Virus record (IMG/VR): IMGVR_UViG_3300023192_001830
Span: 1-26,972 of that record
Reading direction: 5' to 3' (one strand)
DNA from: a virus
DNA length: 26,972 nucleotides
This document shows, piece after piece, positions 5,290 through 12,548 of this stretch. A model generated the notes under the pieces. The model had not been told where the DNA came from, did not search any database, and saw only the letters and a program-made list of their open reading frames with translations. The stretch's first letter is position 1. Each line of letters opens with the position of its first letter. Both the position numbers and the translations under genes were made by a program.

Positions 5290-5811
5290 ATGATAAAAAT
5301 AGATACAGATATACCGATACCAGAAGATTATGATAAACATCTTCCTAATTATAAACGAGATTGCATAGCCGCATTAAAATCTTTAGACATTGGAGATTCT
5401 ATTCTTATAAAAGACAGAACCCATGATACAGCAAAAATTTATGTGTGGTGTGCAGAGCGCAAAACGAATTTAAAATTTACTGTTAAATTTATAAACCATT
5501 GGGAGCATAGAATATGGAGAATTGGTAATGACGTTAATAACAAGTTATGTAAAACCAAAAAATGTTCTCGTTGTAAGATGGATATAAGTAAGGATAAGTA
5601 CAGTGGCGGTTGTTATTGTTGTAAGGATAAGCATATATATCCGAGAGAGTTGTTAACAACACCGTGGGAATATCTTGGTGGTCGATCCAGGTCAAGCCAA
5701 CATGACTGGAATAAGACTCTTGATTATATAGATGAGTTCTATGATGGCTATGGAATCTATGATGCGATACGCAGAAATATTGACAACGAAGAGTTTCTAA
5801 ATGAGAAGTAA
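5290..5811 (+). CDS. phage protein with zinc-ribbon-like cysteine cluster, inside direct repeats
   Basis: This is a 173-residue protein. Residues 10-80 resemble a small phage domain seen in early regions: a PEDYDKHLPNYKRD opening, LDIGDSILI, then a strand pattern ending WEHRIWRIG. Residues 87-111 hold six cysteines (87, 92, 95, 108, 110, 111), suggesting a zinc ribbon. The C-terminal part is aromatic-rich (TPWEYLGGRSRS, YIDEFYDGYGIYDAI) and unrecognised. The gene is AT-rich compared with the recombination genes and is bracketed by an 18-bp direct repeat. The second copy encodes its final FLNEK and stop. The ribosome binding site is weak. It looks like an acquired cassette; function unknown. 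Confidence 0.65.
   Translation: MIKIDTDIPIPEDYDKHLPNYKRDCIAALKSLDIGDSILIKDRTHDTAKIYVWCAERKTNLKFTVKFINHWEHRIWRIGNDVNNKLCKTKKCSRCKMDISKDKYSGGCYCCKDKHIYPRELLTTPWEYLGGRSRSSQHDWNKTLDYIDEFYDGYGIYDAIRRNIDNEEFLNEK
5794..5811 (+). repeat. 18-bp direct repeat, copy 2
   Basis: This is an exact copy of 5249-5266, 545 bases downstream, read in a different frame as the last codons of the cassette gene. Confidence 0.75.
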
Positions 5812-5880
5812 AATGAAATGCACAATAAGCTATTGATTAAGGGGGTCTTATTGTGGAAAGCAATAATATGGCAGTAAATA

Positions 5881-6108
5881 ATGAAGAAATCTAAATGCAA
5901 GTATATAGATGGTGGCTATAAAATAGATTCTGGCGGCAGAATGGTCAGGGGCGATATGAATAACTATTATCGAAATTTAGAACCATATCTCTGTAAAAAA
6001 TGTAATATGGTATGGCAACCAATGACAGAAGACCGTCAATTATCTGACTATTTAACAGGGTTTCCAAAATATGGGTGTACAATTAAAGTATGTACAAATT
6101 GTTTGTAA
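5881..6108 (+). CDS. small zinc-ribbon protein
   Basis: This is a 75-residue protein with Cys38/Cys41 (CKKC) and Cys71/Cys74 (CTNC), a four-cysteine zinc ribbon, plus Cys6 and Cys66. The N-terminus is basic and glycine-rich. It is AT-rich like its upstream neighbour and has no clear ribosome binding site. Function unknown; the ribbon suggests nucleic-acid or protein binding. Confidence 0.55.
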   Translation: MKKSKCKYIDGGYKIDSGGRMVRGDMNNYYRNLEPYLCKKCNMVWQPMTEDRQLSDYLTGFPKYGCTIKVCTNCL

Positions 6109-6137
6109 GGGTATAATCTTAAAAAATATGGGAATAA

Positions 6138-6554
6138 ATGATCAAATTTGAAGTAAGGGGACAGCCGCAGGCATTAAAGCGTCACCGGTCTACCGTGAGG
6201 GGCGGAATAATCAGGCAGTACGATCCCTCCGCCGCAGCTAAGCGCAGTTTTCTGCTTTACGTTATTAATCATGCGCCTAAAACGCCCATAGCGGCTGCAA
6301 TATCTATCAAGGCGACCTTTTGTATGACCAGACCTAAAAGTCACTTCAGAACAGGCAAATACTCCAGTATCTTAAAGGATAACGCCCCAACCCGGCATAC
6401 CGGAAGACCTGATTTGGATAATTTAATAAAATTTGTATCAGATGCGCTTAATGGTGTCTTCTACAAGGATGACTCCCAGATCGACAGCATTGCAGCTGTA
6501 AAGTTTTATGATGTAGTACCAAGAACTGAAATAGAGATAGATGATATCTGTTAA
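6138..6554 (+). CDS. rusA: RusA-type Holliday junction resolvase
   Basis: This 138-residue protein has the RusA signature: HTGRPDLDNLIKFVSDALNG with Asp92 and Asp94, followed by YKDDSQI with Asp111/Asp112. These are the acidic residues that bind metal for junction cleavage. The N-terminus (FEVRGQPQALKRHR) is also typical. Length is close to the family norm. RusA dimers cut four-way junctions produced by recombination and replication, which fits the exonuclease and RecT encoded upstream. The end overlaps the next gene by 14 bases. GC content looks higher than in the flanking genes. Confidence 0.9.
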   Translation: MIKFEVRGQPQALKRHRSTVRGGIIRQYDPSAAAKRSFLLYVINHAPKTPIAAAISIKATFCMTRPKSHFRTGKYSSILKDNAPTRHTGRPDLDNLIKFVSDALNGVFYKDDSQIDSIAAVKFYDVVPRTEIEIDDIC

Positions 6555-6906
6555 ATTAATTTTTGATTCATTACCTACTCAATCAGTGCCAATACTGGAA
6601 ACGAGAAGTGGCATATATTTTTTATATGATGGCAAAGAGGTGGTTTATGTAGGGAAAAGTAATAACATAATATTTAGGGTACATACTCATAAATACGGAA
6701 AATTACATACCGGTATTAAAAAGTGCTTTACTCGTGCGAAAAGTAAAGAATATCCGAACTATGATGATTTTATGCTATCAGTGATAGAGAACAGGTGGAT
6801 TAAAAGACTCACTCCTAAATATAATTTACAGGGAAATCCGAGATATATTTATAATCAAAAAAAGAAATGTTATGAAACAGCAACACCACACACCAAAGTA
6901 AGGTAA
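6541..6906 (+). CDS. GIY-YIG endonuclease, small free-standing
   Basis: This 121-residue protein has all the core GIY-YIG elements: GIYFL (24-28), YVGKS (36-40), Arg46, catalytic Glu83 in VIENRWIK, and PKYN (92-95). The domain fills most of the protein, with a short basic tail and no obvious DNA-binding module. This looks more like the single-domain phage and UvrC-type nucleases than a long homing enzyme. It is AT-rich and follows RusA with a 14-base overlap. Homing, DNA repair or degradation of competitor DNA are all possible. The last three codons run into the 11-bp repeats that start the origin-like region. Confidence 0.88.
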   Translation: MISVKLIFDSLPTQSVPILETRSGIYFLYDGKEVVYVGKSNNIIFRVHTHKYGKLHTGIKKCFTRAKSKEYPNYDDFMLSVIENRWIKRLTPKYNLQGNPRYIYNQKKKCYETATPHTKVR

Positions 6907-6929
6907 AGGTAAGGTAAAGGTAAGGTAAG
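6898..6929 (+). repeat. three tandem 11-bp repeats (GTAAGGTAAAG)
   Basis: GTAAGGTAAAG occurs at 6898-6908 and 6909-6919, with a third copy at 6920-6929 lacking one A. These short purine-rich direct repeats directly precede the larger AT-rich repeats and probably belong to the same origin or control element. Confidence 0.8.
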
Positions 6930-6964
6930 TAGGACAGTGATTAAATGATTATACAACACATTAT

Positions 6965-7148
6965 ACGACGACAAGAGCAAAACCTATTATACAAGTTATA
7001 TAATCCATTATATAACCCATTCCACGACGACAAGAGCAGAACATATTATAAAAGTTATATAATCAAATTATATAACCCATTTCACGACGACAAAAGTAGA
7101 ACATATTATAAAAGTTATATAATCAAATTATATAACCCATTATATAAC
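6965..7148 (+). repeat. iteron array of about 60-bp units, probable replication origin
   Basis: Three units begin ACGACGACAA at 6965, 7024 and 7084, with spacings of 59 and 60 bases. Lines 7021-7080 and 7081-7140 differ at only three positions. Each unit contains GTTATATAAT followed by its complement ATTATATAAC, separated by CC in unit 1 and CAA in units 2 and 3 (palindromes at 6995-7016, 7054-7076, 7114-7136). A seventh half-site is at 7139-7148. The array ends five bases before the ribosome binding site of a probable initiator gene. AT-rich iterons beside an initiator gene are the classic arrangement of phage and plasmid origins. Confidence 0.75.
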
Positions 7149-7165
7149 TCATAAGGAGGCAGCAA

Positions 7166-8140
7166 ATGGCACGCAGAAGAATGATTGATCCTGGACTGTG
7201 GGCATCCGGGCATAATACTAAACTTATATACAGGCAGCGACTGTTGTTCATTGGATTAATATCAAACGCAGATGACGAAGGAAGAATAAAAGGAAATCCA
7301 AACTACATCAGAGCAGTTGTGTTTCCGTACGATGATATACCCGGAAATGAGATATTAGACGATCTGAATTTATTAGAATCTGAAAAAATGATCTCACAAT
7401 ATCTGGTGGAAGATGTGCGTTATATCCAATTATCAAAATGGAAAGACTTCCAAACGATCAACAGACCACAGCTATCCAAGATTCCATCAGCTATTGACGA
7501 CAAAGTGAACAGTTCAATGAACGAATCAGTGTATGAATCAATGACCAATTCACGACTAAGAGAAGTTAAAGGAATTAAAAAAGAAAATACACAAAAGAAA
7601 AAAAATGTGGTGGTGTATAATTTTGAAAATCATAATAAAGAAGTTCCATTTGTGATTGCTTTTTGGAAACAATGGGTTAATCCTAATTCACAGGAAGCCA
7701 TAGCTGGAAGTCCTACACCAACAGAAAAAAAACAAATCATGGACTATGCGTTTGCTTACAGTCAGGACATTGAGTTTTGGAAGCCGTATCTTGGGACTCG
7801 ATTAATCCGCATACAGAATGGGGATTTTCATCATAGCAGCATCAAGGCGTTCGCCGGGGGTGGGTTCAGAGATTATGACCCGGAAAAACCTAAAAAAGGC
7901 AAAGAGCCTATCACCAGGAAGTACGATAAAACAGTCACAGGCTATTACAAGGCTTACTGCTCAAAATGCGGGAAGATGGAATTACCGCCTGGGAAGTTTC
8001 AGCTTTACGAAGGATCAACGTGCTGCAAGGTAGATTATACTCCTGTAAAACCAAAAGAATCACCCGGCAAGCCGCACAAAGTATTTACGCCTGACACCCG
8101 GTCAGAATCAACGCAATCCCTGGCGGATATACTGCCTTGA
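7166..8140 (+). CDS. probable replication initiator / replisome organiser
   Basis: This 324-residue protein opens with ARRRMIDPGLWAS, followed by LIYRQRLLFIGLISNADDEGRI and a compact helical region to about residue 110. That opening is typical of phage replication proteins with an N-terminal winged-helix DNA-binding domain. A linker rich in Ser, Lys and Asn (about 115-150) leads to a second domain (FWKQWVNP, FWKPYLGTRLIRIQNGDF). A zinc-binding-like cluster (Cys265, Cys268, Cys286, Cys287) comes near the end. AAGGAGG (7153-7159) is six bases before the ATG. It sits directly downstream of the iteron array, which it probably binds. No helicase or primase motif is present, so it would load host or other phage proteins. 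Confidence 0.7.
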   Translation: MARRRMIDPGLWASGHNTKLIYRQRLLFIGLISNADDEGRIKGNPNYIRAVVFPYDDIPGNEILDDLNLLESEKMISQYLVEDVRYIQLSKWKDFQTINRPQLSKIPSAIDDKVNSSMNESVYESMTNSRLREVKGIKKENTQKKKNVVVYNFENHNKEVPFVIAFWKQWVNPNSQEAIAGSPTPTEKKQIMDYAFAYSQDIEFWKPYLGTRLIRIQNGDFHHSSIKAFAGGGFRDYDPEKPKKGKEPITRKYDKTVTGYYKAYCSKCGKMELPPGKFQLYEGSTCCKVDYTPVKPKESPGKPHKVFTPDTRSESTQSLADILP

Positions 8141-8148
8141 TCACCACG

Positions 8149-8355
8149 ATGAAAAAATACCGGAAGTTGCAGGATCGGCTTACGGAGGCTGAAAAATCGC
8201 TGGAGCGGGCGGAAGCGGCTAACTATAAGCTGCAAAAAATCCTCAAAAACGTCCAGGATGTCATAAATCTCTGGGAAAGTCGTATTATCGGCAATTTAAA
8301 GGCTATTTCTACCCTTGCTGCATACCTATCACCCGACGAGAAAGACAAAAATTAG
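8149..8355 (+). CDS. small coiled-coil protein
   Basis: From ATG 8149 this is a 68-residue protein that is almost entirely helical, with heptad-like repeats (LQDRLTEAEKSLERAEAANY). An in-frame TTG at 8137 that overlaps the previous stop would add four residues. The ribosome binding site is poor, so coupling to the initiator gene is likely. It could be a helicase loader or accessory factor, but that is only position-based. Function unknown. Confidence 0.5.
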   Translation: MKKYRKLQDRLTEAEKSLERAEAANYKLQKILKNVQDVINLWESRIIGNLKAISTLAAYLSPDEKDKN

Positions 8356-8492
8356 GATCAGCAGCCCGGAAACCATAGGGGCATAAACCCCAGAGCAAAT
8401 TGGATCTATTCCGTGCGATTACTACCCATTCCGCACAATTACGACAATCCAAAACAATTTGACTTTTACATTTTTAGCTAACAGATTCCAGC
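8356..8492. promoter_or_regulatory. structured non-coding gap between replication and packaging modules
   Basis: The gap contains a GGGG-CATAAA-CCCC hairpin (8378-8391) and a nested inverted repeat. The outer pair is TTGGAT (8400-8405) with ATCCAA (8447-8452), and the inner pair is GTGCG (8413-8417) with CGCAC (8432-8436). TTGACT (8459-8464) is a good -35 hexamer, but the expected -10 (CAGATT, 8482-8487) is weak. Phage packaging start sites and late promoters are often found close to the small terminase gene, so this is a candidate for either. Confidence 0.4.
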
Positions 8493-8651
8493 ATGGATTC
8501 CGTAACCATCATCATCGTCCAGTCGTTAGTTGTGGTGATTGCATCGTTAGCCGGAGCGCACATCTACCGCAGAGGAACGAATAATCAATCCGTTTTTGAA
8601 ATCCCGCCTAAAATACCGTCTGAAAAGTTGGATGAATCATGGGAAAATTAG
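8493..8651 (+). CDS. 52-residue N-terminally anchored membrane protein
   Basis: ATG 8493 to TAG 8651. The first 24 residues contain a long hydrophobic stretch (VTIIIVQSLVVVIASLAGAH), followed by YRRG, so the positively charged flank would stay in the cytoplasm. The tail is polar and proline-rich (FEIPPKIPSEKLDESWEN). There is no clear ribosome binding site. Spacing to the terminase gene is short. It resembles small membrane proteins scattered in phage genomes; function unknown. Confidence 0.5.
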   Translation: MDSVTIIIVQSLVVVIASLAGAHIYRRGTNNQSVFEIPPKIPSEKLDESWEN

Positions 8652-8667
8652 ATATTAGGATGTACGG

Positions 8668-9066
8668 ATGCGGCTAACTTCAAAACAGATCAGGTTCGCT
8701 GAACTTTACACCGGGAACGGCACGGCAGCGGCTATTGAATCCGGATACTCAAAGAAATCAGCATCAGCCCAGGCAACTCAGCTGCTTAAAAACCCGCTGA
8801 TCATTGAAGCGATCCAGGAACACGAATCTGTGCGGACAGAAAAACGCATTGCGACCCGGGAGCAACGGCAGGTGTTCTGGACAACGATCATGTTAGATGA
8901 TGGCAAGCACATGAAAGATCGCTTGAGGGCATCGGAATTGCTCGGCAAATCCAATGGAGATTTCATGGACAGGGTAAGCATTGACATTCCTGGCTTAATT
9001 ATAAGGATGCCGGAACTTGTTCCTGTGGGAACACCGGTTGCCTACGAAACACCGGGGGAGGCATGA
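8668..9066 (+). CDS. terminase small subunit
   Basis: This is a 132-residue protein. The N-terminal half is the helix-turn-helix of the Terminase_2 (P27/SPP1-like) family: LTSKQIRFAELY, GNGTAAAIESGYSKKSASAQ, LLKNPLIIEAIQ. It is followed by an arginine- and glutamine-rich helix and DRLRASELLGKSNGDF, another family hallmark. It recognises the packaging site on viral DNA and recruits the large subunit encoded next. AGGA (8657-8660) is seven bases before the ATG. Its last codons overlap an ATG in the large-subunit frame. Confidence 0.88.
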   Translation: MRLTSKQIRFAELYTGNGTAAAIESGYSKKSASAQATQLLKNPLIIEAIQEHESVRTEKRIATREQRQVFWTTIMLDDGKHMKDRLRASELLGKSNGDFMDRVSIDIPGLIIRMPELVPVGTPVAYETPGEA

Positions 9067-9098
9067 ATTGGTTACTAACGATTGTTGTGGTAAGTGTC

Positions 9099-10517
9099 AT
9101 GTATGATGTTCAGCCCCAGGTGGCAGAAGATTCATCTATTGAGCAGTGGATACCTCATGCGGGCAAACAGACGGAAATACTTAAACGCAGAGAGTTCGAG
9201 TGTCTATTTGGCGGATCACGTGGCGGCGGCAAAACAGATGCTGGATTAGTCTGGCTGGTAGCACCGGAATATTACAAACATCCCAAGTACAAAGGCTTGG
9301 TGGTGCGGCGCAATGCAGATGACCTGTCTGACTGGATCGCCAGAGCCAGAGCCTTTTATCATCCGTTAGGGGCTACATTTGCCGGTAAAACTCCGATCAT
9401 TAAGCTGCCGGCGGGTGGATTCATCAAAACAGGTCATTTGAAGGATGAAAATGCCTACACCAAGTACCAGGGGCATGAGTACCAGAAGATTCTCATTGAA
9501 GAACTCACTCAAATACCCAGGGAAGAAGATTATTTGAAACTGATCTCATCATGCAGATCAACAGTCCCGGAGTTAAAGCCACAGATATTATCGACCACAA
9601 ACCCTGGCGGTGCGGGTCATGTGTGGGTTAAGCAGCGGTTTGTGGATGTAGCCAAAGATAAAACGCATTACGACAAGGTCTCCGGCAGATCAAGAATATT
9701 TATTCCAGCCCGGATCGAAGATAACCCAACCTTGATGGACAACGATCCCGGGTATGTTAAATTCCTGGAGTCGCTGCCCAATGATTTAAGAAAAGCCTGG
9801 CGGGATGGTGATTGGGATATCTTTGCCGGACAGTATTTCAAGAAGCTGCGGAAGTCCATTCACCTGTGCGAACCGTTTGTAATTCCCAGATCATGGACAA
9901 AGTTCAGATCGTTGGACTGGGGATACGGTCACAACACGGTCTGCTTGTGGTGGGCTGTGGATCACAATTCACCCTCCAATGCGTATATATACCGCCGGTA
10001 CATCCAGAATGAGACAGTTGTAAGCGAAATGGCGCAGAACATACTGGATATGACCCCGAAGAATGAACAGATACAGACGACAGCATCCGATCCGGCAATA
10101 TGGGTGAAGAATCCCTACTCGGAAGCACCGACGGATAAAACGATGGCAGATGTGATCAGGACGGTAGGATTACACATTGAAAAAGCCAATAACAACCGTA
10201 TTAACGGCTGGCAAGCCTTGCGGGAACTGTTAGAGTGGAGCGATGAGAAGCCAAGCCCCAGGCTACATATATTTGAAACCTGCGAGGATGTGTTTGATGG
10301 GTTGAGCGTATTAGTCCACAATGAGAAAAAGCCGGAAGATGTTTTAAAGGTGGGCGGGGACGACATTGGTGATTGTGCAAGGTATGGGGCAATGCACCTG
10401 TATGCTGCATTAGCACCGGAGAAAGATAAGTCGAAGGAAGATAAATTTATAGAATCAATAGTAACAGATCAGATATTTGCCGGTGAACCGGATAACTCAA
10501 CATGGGATAATGTCTAA
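9099..10517 (+). CDS. terminase large subunit (packaging ATPase-nuclease)
   Basis: The product is about 472 residues. Walker A is GGSRGGGKT (about residues 38-46), Walker B is KILIEE with the catalytic glutamate (130-135), and the coupling motif is STTNPGG (165-171). The C-terminal RNase H-like nuclease shows its acidic residues in FRSLDWGYG, ASDPAIW and GGDDIGDCARYG. The complex translocates DNA into the prohead and cuts it. An upstream in-frame ATG at 9063 would add a hydrophobic 12-residue leader (NWLLTIVVVSV), unlike terminases, and its GGAGG is only one base away. The 9099 ATG is therefore preferred, though not proven. The stop overlaps the portal ATG. Confidence 0.95.
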   Translation: MYDVQPQVAEDSSIEQWIPHAGKQTEILKRREFECLFGGSRGGGKTDAGLVWLVAPEYYKHPKYKGLVVRRNADDLSDWIARARAFYHPLGATFAGKTPIIKLPAGGFIKTGHLKDENAYTKYQGHEYQKILIEELTQIPREEDYLKLISSCRSTVPELKPQILSTTNPGGAGHVWVKQRFVDVAKDKTHYDKVSGRSRIFIPARIEDNPTLMDNDPGYVKFLESLPNDLRKAWRDGDWDIFAGQYFKKLRKSIHLCEPFVIPRSWTKFRSLDWGYGHNTVCLWWAVDHNSPSNAYIYRRYIQNETVVSEMAQNILDMTPKNEQIQTTASDPAIWVKNPYSEAPTDKTMADVIRTVGLHIEKANNNRINGWQALRELLEWSDEKPSPRLHIFETCEDVFDGLSVLVHNEKKPEDVLKVGGDDIGDCARYGAMHLYAALAPEKDKSKEDKFIESIVTDQIFAGEPDNSTWDNV

Positions 10518-12250
10518 TGAGATCAAATGTATCAACCACATTGGATTACGACGAACACACTCTGGAAGCCATAGCGGATAGTGCCGATCAGATTTCCCGG
10601 GTTAAGAAATGGTTTGAAGAATCGAAGAAAGCCAGGGAATCACAGTCAGAGCGGTGGCGAAAGAATGAAAAGCTGTATTACGGACAGCACTGGGTGGAGA
10701 CGCAAAAGGATTCCAGGACAAAGCTGGTGTATAATTTCCCCTTGAGCGTTGTGGAAACAACTATGCCGATCATTGCGGATCATTTACCTACGGTGGATAT
10801 TATGCCGAAGGAACAGGACGACGTTATGTTTGCGGATATGGTACAATCACGGTTCGATCAGCTTGCAGACCAGTCAGGCTTATATGACAAGATATTATTA
10901 ACCGTTAAGGATTCGCTGATATATTCAAACGGATACCTGGAGGTATTGCCTGAATTGGACGAAAATGGCAGTCTGACCGGCATATCGGTCAATGTGCCTG
11001 ACCCATATACGGTATTCCCCCATTATTTCGCTACAACGATGGAAAACGCCAATTATATCATCTTTGCAACACCCATGCACGTAAACGAGATTGAGCAGCA
11101 GTATGACGTGCAAGTCACACCGGAAGGCAATTTAGACGATTACCGATCTTTTCAAACGGCGGTAGATGATGAGACCAGGGAAGGGGACGATATGGCACTG
11201 GTTATAGAGTGTTTTAGCTATGACCCGGACAGGGAGACGTATCCGAACGGACGGTTTACAGCGATTGCCCGAGAGCAGCTGCTGATCGATGAGCCATTAG
11301 AGTTGTCACGGATTCCTTATTTTATGGTGGGAAACTACAAGTCAGCCCATACCTGGTACGGTATTGGTGAGCCGGATTTAGTGCGAACACAGACCAAGAC
11401 GTTAAACGAGGTTATGAGTTCTATTGCAGATAATATTCGGGAAGCAGGAAACCCCATACGCAAAATGACTCCGAGATTTGTCGCAAAAAACCCATTAGGG
11501 ATTAACCCTCATGCCGGGGGGAAGGTAGTGGTAGACGATCCAAAAGATTTAACGTGGGACGCTCCGCCATCCATACCGGGGTACGTCCAAAACTATATTC
11601 AACAGACCTCTGTAATGATGGATGCTGTTACCGGTGTCCATGACGTTACCCAGGGCAGACAGCCCACAGGCGTTACAGCTGCATCAGCGATTGCAGCATT
11701 GCAGGAAGCAGCCCAGACACGCATCCGGTATAAGATTACCAAAGAGATCAGTACGATGATTAAAGATGTGGGGAATTATGTGGTTGATTTGATCCAGACG
11801 TATGACGATCAGATATTGTCGTTAAGAGAAAGATATTCCGGCGGAGACTTTGAGTTTAAAGAATTTAATCCCCAGGCGGTAGATGAAAAGACCGGAAAAA
11901 CCTTTTCAGAAGGTCAGTTCGACATAACAGTGGCAACAGGTTTCAGGCAGCCATCCGGACGTTTAGCTGCGGAGGAAAGAGCGTTGAAACTCTATGAACT
12001 GGGTGTCTATGGTGTTGAGGATATTGTTATGGCACTAAATGAGCCGAATAAACAGGATTTAATAGAAAGATTTTATAAGCGGCAGCAGGAAGCGCAGATG
12101 CAGCAGCAGGGCGGAGAACAGATACCGCCGGAAGTGATAGAGCAGTTTCAGCAGCTTGTGGAGATTGCGCAGCCGGGAACGCCGGAAGAAGAACAGTTAA
12201 GGGAAATGATGGAGCAGTATCCAGAACTACAGGAGATCATCCAGGCGTGA
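10517..12250 (+). CDS. portal protein (P22-like)
   Basis: This 577-residue protein forms the twelve-fold ring at the head vertex through which DNA is packed and ejected. The pattern follows large podovirus portals: SERWRKNEKLYYGQHW near residue 45, a helix-rich wing, YSNGYLEVLPELD (135-147), WYGIGEPDLVRTQTKTLNEV (about 275-294), then MMDAVTGVHDVTQGRQPTGVTAASAI (about 373-398), which is highly typical. The C-terminus is glutamine- and glutamate-rich, suggesting a coiled-coil barrel. The start ATG overlaps the terminase stop (TAATGA). A long non-coding gap follows. Confidence 0.92.
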   Translation: MRSNVSTTLDYDEHTLEAIADSADQISRVKKWFEESKKARESQSERWRKNEKLYYGQHWVETQKDSRTKLVYNFPLSVVETTMPIIADHLPTVDIMPKEQDDVMFADMVQSRFDQLADQSGLYDKILLTVKDSLIYSNGYLEVLPELDENGSLTGISVNVPDPYTVFPHYFATTMENANYIIFATPMHVNEIEQQYDVQVTPEGNLDDYRSFQTAVDDETREGDDMALVIECFSYDPDRETYPNGRFTAIAREQLLIDEPLELSRIPYFMVGNYKSAHTWYGIGEPDLVRTQTKTLNEVMSSIADNIREAGNPIRKMTPRFVAKNPLGINPHAGGKVVVDDPKDLTWDAPPSIPGYVQNYIQQTSVMMDAVTGVHDVTQGRQPTGVTAASAIAALQEAAQTRIRYKITKEISTMIKDVGNYVVDLIQTYDDQILSLRERYSGGDFEFKEFNPQAVDEKTGKTFSEGQFDITVATGFRQPSGRLAAEERALKLYELGVYGVEDIVMALNEPNKQDLIERFYKRQQEAQMQQQGGEQIPPEVIEQFQQLVEIAQPGTPEEEQLREMMEQYPELQEIIQA

Positions 12251-12299
12251 TTCAACGAATTATTATCTACTTAAAAAAATTACATACAGTTAGATCAAT

Positions 12300-12318
12300 A
12301 CCGGATGATTTTACCGGT
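12300..12318 (+). other. small hairpin in portal-scaffold gap
   Basis: ACCGG and CCGGT flank a nine-base loop (ATGATTTTA). There is no T-run, so it is not a terminator by itself. It is the first of several inverted repeats in this gap. Confidence 0.4.
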
Positions 12319-12341
12319 AAGATTCTAATAAACTGCCAATT

Positions 12342-12388
12342 AGGCTATGTTAATAATATCGTGATATCGGAGAGTATTAAAATAGCCT
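12342..12388 (+). other. long AT-rich hairpin in portal-scaffold gap
   Basis: AGGCTAT (12342-12348) pairs with ATAGCCT (12382-12388). TTAATA (12350-12355) pairs with TATTAA (12375-12380). ATATC (12356-12360) pairs with GATAT (12363-12367). The three nested stems leave one seven-base bulge (12368-12374), giving an extended hairpin that is unlikely by chance. It may be part of a non-coding RNA or a processing signal. Confidence 0.5.
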
Positions 12389-12446
12389 GAATTAGACCCA
12401 GATTTGATTAAACCGACCTAAAACCCGGGGAAATCGGAAAAACCGA

Positions 12447-12494
12447 AGCCCTGGACACTCTTTTCAAAGCGAGAGGAGCGTTCAGGGCTTTTTT
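12447..12494 (+). terminator. Rho-independent terminator before scaffold gene
   Basis: AGCCCTG (12447-12453) pairs with CAGGGCT (12483-12489). A second small stem, CTCT/AGAG, lies in the loop region, and six T residues follow (12489-12494). This should stop or attenuate + strand transcription coming from the portal gene, so the head genes may have their own promoter just downstream or be read through when antitermination is active. Confidence 0.75.
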
Positions 12495-12510
12495 AATGTC
12501 AATAACCAGT

Positions 12511-12528
12511 GTCAATCACATGATTGAC
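12511..12528. promoter_or_regulatory. inverted repeat upstream of scaffold gene
   Basis: GTCAATC and GATTGAC are perfect complements separated by ACAT, 20 bases before the scaffold start. It could be a protein-binding site or an mRNA hairpin controlling scaffold translation. Confidence 0.4.
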
Positions 12529-12548
12529 CAACTGAAATGAGGACACAC

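Noticed and set aside
6112-6117. TATAAT before the rusA gene as a promoter
   Set aside because: No -35 hexamer lies 16-18 bases upstream and there is no extended -10; AT-rich context makes a chance match likely.
6945-7154. A 69-codon frame across the iteron array giving repeated HDDKSRTYYKSYIIKLYN peptides
   Set aside because: The frame is open because the second unit is exactly 60 bases long. The first unit is 59 bases, so it is not a consistent 20-codon repeat. Palindromic AT-rich units before an initiator gene are better explained as an origin. Translation cannot be fully excluded (AGGA lies about ten bases before the ATG).
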